DNA of 64,000 bases from Powellomyces hirtus (taxonomy: Eukaryota; Chytridiomycota; Chytridiomycetes; Spizellomycetales; Powellomycetaceae), in NCBI GenBank assembly GCA_025526995.1, contig JAHLKG010000001.1, forward strand, positions 1,860,001 through 1,924,000, read 5' to 3'. Of the stretch, positions 10,947-21,307 are shown one piece after another. The position numbers were made by a program, and so were the translations under genes. The notes under the pieces are model-generated. The model searched no databases. It was given only the letters and a program-made list of their open reading frames with translations, and was not told where the DNA came from. Position 1 is the first letter of the stretch. Each line of letters begins with the position of its first letter.

Positions 10947-12287
10947 ATGTTTCTTGCACAGTCCGCTCGCCGTGCTGCTGCTCTTCCAAGAGGCAGCCGC
11001 ACAAAGCCGCAAATCCTCTTACCGACCTTCCGAACCAGACCAGGAAACTTTAGGTTTCTCGCCACTTCCACAGCCAGCGGACAGCATCCCAACACCAGCT
11101 CCCCATCTCCCGCGCTCCTTCTCCTCCTCGCCGCCGCCGGTGCTGCAACAGTAGGAGGTCTCGTCTACCACCAATTCTCCCTCCCCACCGTCGACTGCGA
11201 AGGCGTAGAAGACGTCGGAAAGTACGACAAGTGGAAGCAAGACAAAATCGGCGCCTACGAAAACCGCATCCGGGCCTTCTCCCACCCGCTGAAAGTATTC
11301 CACTACTTTGCCTCTGCCCGCAAACACGGGCAATCGTACATGACCACCCAAGACTTCATCCGCTCCCTCATCCCGTACCGCAGCTACCACACCGAATCGT
11401 CCGCAACCAGCTCCTCGCGCGTGCCCTCGGCCGAAGCCTTCTTCAGTCTCGCAGACACGGACGGCGACGGCCTCATCAGCTTTTCCGAATACATGATTTT
11501 TCTGTGTTTGCTCGGCACGCCAGAGTTCCATTGGAAGATCTCGTTCAAGCTCTTTGATGTCAATGGCGACGGAACAGTGTCCAAAGACGAGTTTGAGAAA
11601 ATCATGATCCACCACGCTACCAGCATGGGCGTCGGATCGCGACTCGGCACCCAGGAACGCACGCAGGTCGATGTGGCGCACTCGGGCATCTACAAGCTCT
11701 TTTTTGGCCACAAGGGCGAAAAGAGCATGGTCTACGACGAATTCATCGACTTCATGCGCCGCCTCCACCTCGAAGTCCTCAAACTCGAATTCCACCAGTT
11801 CAACGTTGACCCCGCCACCGAAACCATCAGCATGAAGGAATTTGCCCTCTCCCTCATCAACTACGCCCCCGCCAAAACCCTCCCCAAACTCATTGCCCGC
11901 GCCGACGCCTTACCGACCTACCCCGAACGCGTATCGTTTGGCCAGTTTTATGAATTCGACCAAATGGTCCGGACCCGCCTCCATGATCTCGGACTCGCCT
12001 ACCGCCTTTACAACTCGATGGAGTCGGGCCTGGACCGCGCCGATTTCAAACGCGTTGTCAAGGCGGTTACGAAAACGGACCTGACGCCCGGACAAGTCGA
12101 TGTTATCTATGCCATGTTTGACATTAATGGCGATGGATACCTCAACGTCAACGAGTTTTATGATCAGGTCATGAAGGGACGCCACGCCCGCGGACTCGAC
12201 ACGGCCCGCGAAATTGGAATGGCGGCGTTCTTCTCAAATGTTGTCCGCTGCGTTCGCGATTCATATGACGAGACATCAGTCCAGTGA
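10947..12287 (+). CDS. MICU1: Mitochondrial calcium uptake regulator, MICU1-like
   Basis: Intronless, 446 residues. An Arg-rich presequence (residues 1-35) and a hydrophobic segment SPALLLLLAAAGAATVGGLVYHQ (about 52-74) predict mitochondrial import and inner-membrane attachment facing the intermembrane space. EF-hand loops are DVNGDGTVSKDEF (about 204) and DINGDGYLNVNEF (about 391), aligning with human MICU1 EF1 and EF2. FHWKISFKLFDVNGDG and the DVLKLEF-like segment VLKLEFHQFN also match. An extra canonical loop DTDGDGLISFSEY lies at about 170, where vertebrate MICU1 has a degenerate site. MICU1 gates the MCU channel by sensing Ca2+. No MCU or EMRE gene is in this window. Confidence 0.88.
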   Translation: MFLAQSARRAAALPRGSRTKPQILLPTFRTRPGNFRFLATSTASGQHPNTSSPSPALLLLLAAAGAATVGGLVYHQFSLPTVDCEGVEDVGKYDKWKQDKIGAYENRIRAFSHPLKVFHYFASARKHGQSYMTTQDFIRSLIPYRSYHTESSATSSSRVPSAEAFFSLADTDGDGLISFSEYMIFLCLLGTPEFHWKISFKLFDVNGDGTVSKDEFEKIMIHHATSMGVGSRLGTQERTQVDVAHSGIYKLFFGHKGEKSMVYDEFIDFMRRLHLEVLKLEFHQFNVDPATETISMKEFALSLINYAPAKTLPKLIARADALPTYPERVSFGQFYEFDQMVRTRLHDLGLAYRLYNSMESGLDRADFKRVVKAVTKTDLTPGQVDVIYAMFDINGDGYLNVNEFYDQVMKGRHARGLDTAREIGMAAFFSNVVRCVRDSYDETSVQ

Positions 12288-12753
12288 TTTTTTTGTTTTT
12301 GTTTGCGAACATCAGTAGTGGAATTAATGTGCGTTCTGCCCTTCTGTTGTTTGAACCCTGTCTGCTTCTCCTTGCCCCCCCCCCCCCTCATTTGCCGAAA
12401 CAACGGACAATATCATATGCTGAAAGCTGTAGCCGCGCGCGATTTCGTTAAATCGCATTTCCTCTCATAAGCACACGTGCACAAAATTTATCAAAGAAGG
12501 GAGAAGGTCAATGGGGGTGTATCCGTACCCCACCTATCTTGTCTATTTGGGCTAGCCGTCTATTGTATATATACAGCCCCTCTACTGAGGCGGCTTCACT
12601 CTGGTGCTCTGAGAATATTTCAGCTTATCTATGAATCAGCGCACAAAGATATGCAATGAAACTCCGAGAGCGCGTCTGCGGGTCGGGCGATGCCTGTATT
12701 GTTGCGCATGTAGGTTGGAGCGCCAGGCCTGAGTGCGGCCTTCCATGATATTT
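12288..12753. other. Convergent 3' region between MICU1 and RCC1-like gene
   Basis: Holds the 3' ends of two convergent genes, a C13 run at 12375-12387 and short A/T-rich stretches. No gene is visible. Confidence 0.5.
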
Positions 12754-14327
12754 TTACCAAGCAACAAAATGTTCCCACGCTCCCGCCAGCTGCGTCGCGC
12801 CCTCGCATCGCCCCACTAGCGTGGGTGGGGACCTCGTCACAGCCGCCAGCAGCGTGGCATGCTGCTCGTGATGCTGCTGATTCGGACCCGTTGCTGCTGA
12901 TGTTGCTGTTGTCGTCGTCGTCATGTCGCTGGACCGCCAGAACCGCCACCACGGCCGGTCACCGGCATCATTTTGCCGGGAATCGGATTTGGCCGTGATG
13001 GTCCACCCTGTGATCTGTCCGTCCGTGAGAAGGAGGAGGAGGGAGGTCGGAGTGAGTAGAGCATCTTGGATGTTGGTGGGGAGGTGCATGCGGTCTGCGG
13101 GTGACGTGGGAAGCGCGGTGGAGGATGGGATTGGGAACATGGTTGCGGAACCGTTGGCGTGGACTGCGAGTCCGAAATCTGATGAATTTGCGCATCGAGT
13201 GGTTTAGTACGATGAAAACGTCCACCAAATTTTCACGGAACGTAGGATTGTATATAAGCGTGTAGAAGTATATTTACCATGTCCACAAAGGAGCTTGTTA
13301 ACGCGCGAGTTCGGGACTTTAATATCAACGCACGGCGGAGCGTCCCAGACATCCACTACCTTGGTTGCCGGGTCTCTCGGCTCCGGGTACTCCGGCACAC
13401 CTGATTGTTGCAGCGGTGGCTGTCCAAACACCATCACACGACGCTCATCCCCGACCACACCCGCAACAGCCACAACGCTATCTCCACACGCCACCATATC
13501 CACGTTATCGAGTGAATCGAGCATAGGTGACGCGAGGGCGCGCGCAACCAGCACGGGACTGTTGGCGCGCCCTGTGCTGGAGAGGTGGCCCCACGCGTAG
13601 AGTTCAATTTGACCTGACCCCTGCTTGCGTGGCTCAGCCAGCGCGCAGCTGGTATTGTGAGATGCAGCAATGTGACGGACGCGGCGCGCAATATCGGTGA
13701 AGAAAGTGATGGGAAGGGGATTGGAGTCGTGGTATTCGGTTCCGTGGCCGAGAATACCTGCGCCCCTGCAAAACAAGACCAGGTTTAACTCAGTACGGAC
13801 ACTCGCCATTCTGCCTGGTGGCGTTACTCACCAGCTATACACGTCACCCTCGCGACTCAATGCCAGCGTATGGAAATCTCCACACGCAATCGCCGCAATG
13901 TCTTTGTTCTGCAACGTCCCCTTCACGCCTGTCGGCACCGAGTACTGGTCATCATCGTCTTCATCGAGAAATCCAGACGATTCGGGAATGTGGCCTGCCT
14001 AGAGCCAAATCCAGATTGCATTAGAGCTACTGACATCTCACTTCTGTTCGTGGCAGAGACTGTCTTGATATACCTGTCCGTAGAAATTCGAGCCCCTAAA
14101 AACAAAAACAAAGCCGTTCGTGTTTGAATTTCACCGTTGAACACTGGAAATCTGGGACACTCCAACATATGTACCAAGAAAACACATGTCCGCCAGCAGC
14201 TCCATTCAGCAGCGCAGCTGTATGGCTCGCCCCACAAACGACATTCTCAATCCGGCATCCCGTCAAAGGTTGGATCGCATGCGGCGTTGTGCGAGAGGTC
14301 TGTTCGCCGTGGCCCAGCTTCCCGTCT
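12754..14327 (-). CDS. RCC1-repeat (beta-propeller) protein, 5' exons unresolved
   Basis: Five exons are clear: 14175-14327 (start may be 14325), 14074-14095, 13832-13998, 13278-13765 and 12754-13178; all join in frame. RCC1 units seen are [81 protein letters not shown] and HIAASHNTSCALAEP..ELYAWG. Two later units are DMVACGDSVVAVAG and ADFGLAVHANGSATMFPIPSS. The 22-nt exon encodes GSNFYGQ. Upstream, GTAGCGTCGAACGGCAAG near 14500 could feed into DGKLGHG through a GC-AG intron, but I could not fix the start codon. RCC1 proteins range from Ran exchange factors to mitochondrial ribosome assembly factors; this one cannot be placed further. Confidence 0.75.
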
Positions 14328-15152
14328 CTGAATTTTGAAAAAGGTCACTTTGAGGTCCAGGCCTAACTTCATAGGGAAGTAACCTTCCCCAATCTAGCAC
14401 TATAACGTACCCTCCAGAACCCCTATATACGCAAAATAGCACTTATAAATATGTAGCTCTCATGAAACATGTAGCTGGAATAAAACCTTACCATGACCAA
14501 ACTTGCCGTTCGACGCTACCCGAGTGAGGCACTGCCGTAGTAGAGTACACACACTGTGGTACTTTGAAGCGTAGAGACCCGGCTCTCCAGCTAGCTTTTG
14601 ACGCATGTCTAAGCATTTCGTGGTTGTGCGGATGTAGCAGGTCCGGAAATGCGAATGTGTGCCAGTGAGAGTTTTTCGGTGACCAAAAGGTCGGTGTGGC
14701 TGTGCACAGCGCGTCGCTGCCTCCGATGTTCTTCTGTGAGTTTCCCACCTTCCCAAACGTTAAGGAAGAAAGTGAACGCATGGACTGAACCACTACACGA
14801 TCTATATGAAGAAAATCCGGAGAATTTTGGTTGTGTCATAAACGTCAAGGTCCTGTTTCAGGGCTCTAGTGAAAACGTCGAACGCCGACTCACGGTGACG
14901 TTAAACTGTCAAAAGTGGCGCAGCGTACAAAGCCTTGTCCTTCTGAAACATCCACGTCCATCACAATGCATAGACTTTGTTTAGCGGGAACTCTCCTGTG
15001 CCAACTTTTGTATGAACAGATTATTGTTCTCTTTAACAAACAAAGTGTAGGTCCCAGCACATTTTGCACATAGCATTGCTATTCCATGCTTTGCATTAAC
15101 AATACCGTACTCTCCTTGCCTCAGAACCGAACAGAGTTTTCCAAACGCAAAC
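14328..15152. other. Unresolved region: probable 5' exons of RCC1-like gene and upstream of F-box gene
   Basis: The minus strand near 14485-14520 reads RVASNGKFGHG in one frame and QVWSW in another, both RCC1-like by eye, so part of this region is probably exonic. I could not build a model that joins either to the next exon without a non-GT donor. Nothing else recognisable is present. Confidence 0.35.
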
Positions 15153-15830
15153 ATGCAATTCTCACTCGAACTGATTGAAAAGATCGTCGACCAGCTGTGG
15201 GACAACATCGTCGTCAAGATGGATACCTCCTTCTACTTTTCCTTATTGCTGGTCAGCAAAGATTTTCATACTGTTCTCTTGCAGCGTCGTCGGGAACTCA
15301 TGAGAGCTCAAGCGGCTGCTCTGCACCGTGAGCACAATTTGCTGCGATTCAAGAACCCACTCGGCAACCCGCTCGTGAATCCCAGGATCTTGCTATCTCG
15401 TATGGTCTCCTCGCTTCTGCATGCTCCTGATGCGAGGCTTGAATCTACGGACATAGCTCTCTTTGTCTTTGAACATCGCTCTCTCTTTGACAACATGATG
15501 GAGATATTGGAGCATCCCGTGATGTTCGGAGGAGAGTACGGCGCTACATTTGCATCCTTTAAGGTTATCAAGCTTGACGATTCTGGTCAGCGAAGAGCAA
15601 TACCGCAATTGTTCAAGGGTGTCAGCGAGTTCAGGTTTCGTGGCGGCTACGATGTTTGGGACTACGCCATCCTTTGCGATTCACAGTCTATCGGGACGGA
15701 GCGAGCGCAAAAGCTGTACATGTTTAAGATGATTAATCCCAACTCCAACTCTCCAACTATCGTTTACGCAAACCCAAAGTGGGAAGACTCTGCCGCCACC
15801 CGCCGCCTCAGGAGTCGGAGTCCCCGTTAG
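15153..15830 (+). CDS. F-box-like protein of unknown function
   Basis: Single exon of 225 residues. The N-terminus FSLELIEKIVDQLWDNI..SFYFSLLLVSKDFHTVLLQRRREL has the pattern of a divergent F-box helix set (LP.E....I...L....L......SK.F), which would bind Skp1 in an SCF ubiquitin ligase. The rest shows no leucine-rich or WD repeat and ends in a basic RRLRSRSPR. Codon use is normal for the region and no intron is needed. The F-box call is tentative; the ORF itself is well supported by length and composition. Confidence 0.6.
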   Translation: MQFSLELIEKIVDQLWDNIVVKMDTSFYFSLLLVSKDFHTVLLQRRRELMRAQAAALHREHNLLRFKNPLGNPLVNPRILLSRMVSSLLHAPDARLESTDIALFVFEHRSLFDNMMEILEHPVMFGGEYGATFASFKVIKLDDSGQRRAIPQLFKGVSEFRFRGGYDVWDYAILCDSQSIGTERAQKLYMFKMINPNSNSPTIVYANPKWEDSAATRRLRSRSPR

Positions 15831-16411
15831 TACGTGGGGCACACGAATCAAGATCAATCGTCGAATATCGAGCGGAGAGTCAGATATGAATGTGTAAAGG
15901 CCATTACATAGTGTAGCTATCAATTGAGTTTTGTCCAAAATCATGATGTATATAGTTGAAGTGATCAGTTTTTTCAATAAGAAAGTAAGGCTGCGCGCGG
16001 GTGTGGCTTGGCAATGGGCGAAGCCACAGACACAGGAAGGTGTGAATTGCGTGGAATGCTCATGCAAATGAAGAGTCCTCACCATGCAAAAGGGATGCTT
16101 GAGACAGCATAGCTAGGGTGTACATATTGTGGGCTGGGTGAGTAGTTGGGGAGAGTCAGCAGCTTCGCTTTAGTGTATATTTGTGGAGTGCGACATCTAC
16201 GCTACTTACTGGAATTCGCATTCTCACACTGTAGTTTTAGCACACCTCGGAATTTCTCCCTCCACCCATAGCCAAAACCCATACCTCTCGCACGATCCAG
16301 CCAGACCTCAGCCAAACCACGGAGTTTAAACTGCCGAGTTCTGTTGCCCGCATTCCCGCTCTTCCAGTGCAAAACGCGTGAAGAGCTGAGTGGAAAAACC
16401 GCTCGCCTACC
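15831..16411. other. Intergenic, 3' UTR and EME1 upstream region
   Basis: Overlapping minus-strand ORFs cover the segment next to EME1 but have no recognisable motif and lie across its putative promoter. I see no other element. Confidence 0.4.
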
Positions 16412-18018
16412 ATGGCGGCCCCGAACCCCACCCAACTCGACGCCTGGGCGACCGAGATCCTCGCTCTCTGCGGATCGCAGGTGGCGCGGACCCAGGTGCT
16501 GGTGGATTTGAGACGGACGCGGAGTATGGAGGGGACGTTGAATCGGATATTTGATGGCAATGTGAGTGGGATTAGAGCGAGAGAGGGGGAGAAATGGATA
16601 GTGGCCTGACGATATGGTTGGGGTGATTCCACTTTGGCAGTTTCTCGAAGGCACGTACTTGGATCCGAGCTACTCGCTCATTTTGTCGAGTGAGGTCACT
16701 GGGGAACAGTTTGCTGCGATAGGTGGAGGGTATAAGGATGTTCACGGTGGCCGGTACGTATATACATCCGAGCGCTACTGCATAGGCCCTTCAAGCTACG
16801 ATTGTTAAATCTGTGATTAATGAAGCAAACCCAGGTCTCTTCTAACTCCCCAACAGCACCGGAGCGGGCCTCCCATAACTGCTGATGGTGAGGAAGCTGG
16901 TGTGGGGATATGTCGGGACACGATCATCGATCTTAGCCAAACCGTGGATTCGGACTCGGGAATGGACGTTGCGGTGGCTGTAGGCCGGCACGCGGTCATT
17001 GATATCAGTCAAACTGTCGATTCAGACTCGGGGATGGAGGATGCTGTGGATGTGTGTCGTGATCTTCTGCGAAGCGAAGAAGACGATGAAAACCACGACA
17101 ACGAAGATGTGGACATGGACGCGAATCTCATATACGATAATGAGCTGTTCGTCAGGAATCATCATCTCAGACATGATCTTGATGATAGTGGTGATGATGA
17201 AATGGAGGAGGACGTGTTGCAAGAGGGAGGATTCATACGGTCCCCGATCCAACCATCCACCATAGCGACTATTCGAACAGCGGATGTGACTGTTATAGAC
17301 AGCAGCAGTAGTGATCACGGGGGCTACGACAACAATAGCAGCCATAATAGCACATATACATTTCTGCCATCACGTTTCCGGTCGCCTGCGGTTTGGGAGG
17401 GCGGGTTCATTCGTGATGACGAAGACGAAGACGAAGACGATAACGATAACGATAACATTAACAGTGAAGAAAACAAAGAGCAGGACCGTCAGCATGATCA
17501 TCATCCAGGACCTCTCACCTCAGGCCTCTGGGACCGCCCTCACGTTGCGCGGGACGAACACGACAGCCAGGTGCGGGCAGCGAAACGTAAAAACCCAGCA
17601 ACGGATTCCACGACCACCACTGCACGCCGCTTTTCTTGTTATAAACGCCCACGTACGGCGACGGACTGTCCGCTCACGGTTTGTAGCGATCCCATTGGGA
17701 TGGATGATGAGGAGTGTGACGCGAGGCGGTCATGCGCAGGACGGTCACAGCGAACAGACTTTTCACCGCGTCTGCCATCACCTCCGACACATCCTGACTC
17801 GATTACGCTCCTCTCCGACTCTAATGAGGAGGACGACCAAAAGCGGAAGATCAACAGCAGCAAAGCTGTCGCGCAAACAGCACATGACCCCACATCACTG
17901 CCAACCAGCACGCGATGTGCACGCGGACAACTCACGACAGCGGTGGATTCGGAAGATGATGATGTGCGGTGCGCTTTCTCGCAACCGGTTGTTAGCGCCA
18001 TCAGCAACAGTAGCAGAG

Positions 18019-18054
<36 letters not shown>

Positions 18055-20831
18055 GTGGTGGTAGATCCAGCAAGGCAGCTACGAACAACCATTCGGCGCT
18101 CGCATCACCGCCGGGTACGGAAAGTCCAAAATACCCGCCGACGATGCACGATCCGATCCGTGGTCTCTCAGACGCTGCAGTTGCTCCGCCGTCAACCCGC
18201 GCGCCTCTCGCTGCAAGATCTACCGCGAGTGGGAATGGAGAGTCCCGTCTTGACACTACTTTGCGACCGACGCGAATGAGATCAGTAGAGGCGGATGACT
18301 TTCTTGTGGATGTGCGCGAAACTTTGCAGACGAACAGTGCAAGGACTACAATGAGGACAGCACCAATAATAAAACAACAACCATGTCGATCAAAGAGTGC
18401 CAACGAAACAACGGTCGTGCTCACCGACTCGGACGATAATGAAGCAGACGATAATGTCGAAGGAGAAGCGCGAGTTCACTCTCGTACGATCTTCACAACA
18501 ACCACAACGACTGCACAGGCGAAAACGACATCAAAATTACACCACCGCCAGAACAACAAAACCACGACCACAAACCGAGGCTCCTCGCTTGCTCACTCCA
18601 ACGCGGCGCCCAATGTCTTTCACACCATCTCTGACGATGATGACAACATCCTCAACACCAATACGCCTCAATTATGGTCTGCTTCGCAGCCGCAACAGCA
18701 AACACACGAACAAATACGCCCACCACCACGACGCACCCACGCACCGCCCACCCCACATGTTAGAACAACGGACCTCCTGGAGTCGTTGCTATGGAGGATG
18801 AAAACTGTTGATAGTAGCGCGGAACGATCGCCACCACCATTACCACAGCAGGACTCAGATACGGAGGAAGATGAACGCTTCTTTTCCCAGCCTACCAGCA
18901 GTTCGGGCCCAGCTATTGCTGCTGCAATGATTGCAATGCCGACAGGACCACTCAGAATTAGGAATCCAAACAGTCCAGCCAACACTGCCTCGGTGCATAT
19001 CCTCCACCGGTCAGCAAACAAAACCCCGATCCAGCGGAAACATAACCCGGTCACTGCTGTTGGGTCGGATACTGATGAAGATGTCCCGCCGTTGCCAGAC
19101 TTGTCACCCATGCCCCAGTGGACACCGGTTGCGGTGAAGGCGGGGGCTGCGAAACCGCCAAAGTACCCGCGATCCTCATCACCCTTGGCGGCGATGGCGG
19201 CGGGAGTTGCGTTGTTGGATGAGGACGAGGATGACGAGGACGCGGTACTTCTTGCTGGGCTTACGAACGTCTCGAATCGCCGGCCGGGTACCGCTGCTGC
19301 TCCACAATCAGCTGCGCTTCGTAAAGCGAACAGTTTACCGAGCAATGGACACGCAGCCGCACGACAACACCAACAGTATCCACTTCCCGTCACTGCTGTT
19401 GTTACCGCTGCGTCTAACCCCGTAGTCCTTGCGGATCTGGACCCGGCATCGTCCCACCCCCAACAACTCGTAGCTAAACGGAAACGCAATGCAACCGGAC
19501 CGGGACCAGAGAATTTGCAGGCTGGTGTCACTGCTCCCGCTGCCACTACTAAAACTGCTGCTGCTGGAAAACGAGGAGGAGCAGGAGCTATCGACAAGGA
19601 AGAAAAAGCCCGCGCCAAAGAAGCTCTCCGGCTCGAAAAAGCCCGCGAAAAAGCGGAAAAGGCTGAACAAAAGCTGCGCGAAGCCGAATCCCGCAGAGCT
19701 TACCGCGCGGCAAACACGATCCGAACAAAGACGGATTGTGTCAAGGAAATGATTGTTCAGATTCCGGCAGGGTTTGCGAAAGAGAGTGAGACAGATTTGT
19801 TGGTGGCTACCTTGCGTGAAATGGGGGCTGATGCTTCTGTGGTCATAACCGGTCAACCACCGCCACAACAACAACAAGATCAAAATCAAGACCGTCCACC
19901 ACTGATATGGAAACGCCGCGTGGGCCGCCAATGGGACGGCGAGGAATGGACATTGTGCCCCGAACACATCGAACATGCACCTTACATCCTCGTCCGGCTC
20001 ACCGGACCCGACATATGTAGGTTGTTGGAAGGTCAGGGTGGGGGAACAAGTCTGGTGACCTTTCATGCGCGGCTGAAGAGCGCGCATCCGGGCAAAAACG
20101 TCATATACTTGGTTGAAGGCGTGGAGACTTATTTGAAGCGGCGGAAGGGGAGGAGGGTGGAGAATGAGGAAGAGGATGAGGACGACGCGGATGAGACGGA
20201 GGAAGATACGCCGGCTGCGCCGCCACCTGCGAGGGAGAAGAAAAAAACAACCGCACGCCCCAGCGCCGCGAGGAGGAGTACCACGCGTGCTGCAGGTGGA
20301 GGCAAAAGCATCACGATGGCAGACGTAGAAGATCAACTTGTTGCTCTGCAACTCCACGATTCCATGGCGTACGACAATCCACAACTACAAAACGGCAGCA
20401 GCGTCCGCGTCCACTCTGCCAAAAACTTCAAAGAATCCGTTGATTGGATCTCCTCCTTCACCGACCAGATCTCTCTCGCCCCCGAACTCGCCCACCGCTC
20501 CGAAGCTGCCTGGAGTCTCTCATTCGGCGACAAGATCCGGTCCGGAGACACACCCAAAGATACGTACTGCAAAATGCTGCAGCAGATCCAAATGTGCACT
20601 TTACCTCGAGCCGCTGCGGTGGTTAGTGCGTACCCGACCCTCCGAACCCTTAGTGATGCGTTTGCGGCCAAGAGTGAGAGCGAGGGGAAGAATCTCCTGG
20701 CGAAGTTGAGAGTTAATTCGGGAACGGATGCGAATCCGAATGTGAGAAATTTGGGTCCCCAACTGGCGAAACGGATTTGGATGTGTGTGAGGGAAGTGGA
20801 TCCCGAAGTGGTGTTGATGGATGCTGCATAA
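16412..20831 (+). CDS. EME1: Crossover junction endonuclease subunit EME1 (ERCC4/XPF family), giant N-terminus
   Basis: Exons 16412-16561, 16641-16753 and 16835-20831 give about 1419 residues, much longer than human EME1 (about 570). Residues 1-50 (TQLDAWATEILALCGSQ..GTLNRIFDGN) look like a CUE/UBA-type helical domain. A long disordered region carries five SUMO-interacting-like motifs (see findings). After a Lys/Glu coiled coil (about 1000-1040) comes the nuclease-like fold, with TDLLVATLREMGA, APYILVRLTGPDICRLL and NVIYLVEGVETYLKRR. The terminal tandem helix-hairpin-helix holds MLQQIQMCTLPRAAAVVSAYPTLRTLSDAF and GPQLAKRIW. The ERCC4 catalytic ERKxxD triad is absent, as expected for EME1; MUS81 would supply it. 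The pair resolves branched DNA at stalled forks. Confidence 0.85.
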
Positions 20832-21307
20832 TACAGCCTAATCACAGGTCATACCTGCGCGAGTGTTACATCCTCTCCCTCCCACTTGATGGACAATGTA
20901 AATATACATAATGGGCTTGGTTTTCATTGGGGGCGATATAAAAAAGCTATGGACATCTTTCGGGATGGAGCACTTCACTTGCACGCTGGGTATTGCATTT
21001 GTTTGCGCAGTCTGATTTTCAAACAAGTCTGGGGCGTTGACTCGAAGGATGAGAGACCAAAGATCGTCAGCAGAAGACGTCACAATCGTTTATGTTTTTC
21101 ATCTTTTGATATTTCTTGGTGAACTGTCACACACACTTTTTCCGACAACTCTACATACCAGGAATATTTAAACAGCAGCACGGGGGGTAAGACGAGCCAG
21201 GTTAAGGAAAGCGTACGAGTGGCCAGACGAATCGCATATATATATATAGTGGTTGGGGTTAGAAACGGGCGGGTATCCATTCATCCAAAAGTTCTTTCTT
21301 CTTTCTT
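20832..21307. other. Convergent intergenic region between EME1 and VAC7
   Basis: Holds 3' UTRs of two convergent genes and a short TA-repeat near 21236-21248. No gene or RNA is visible. Confidence 0.5.
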
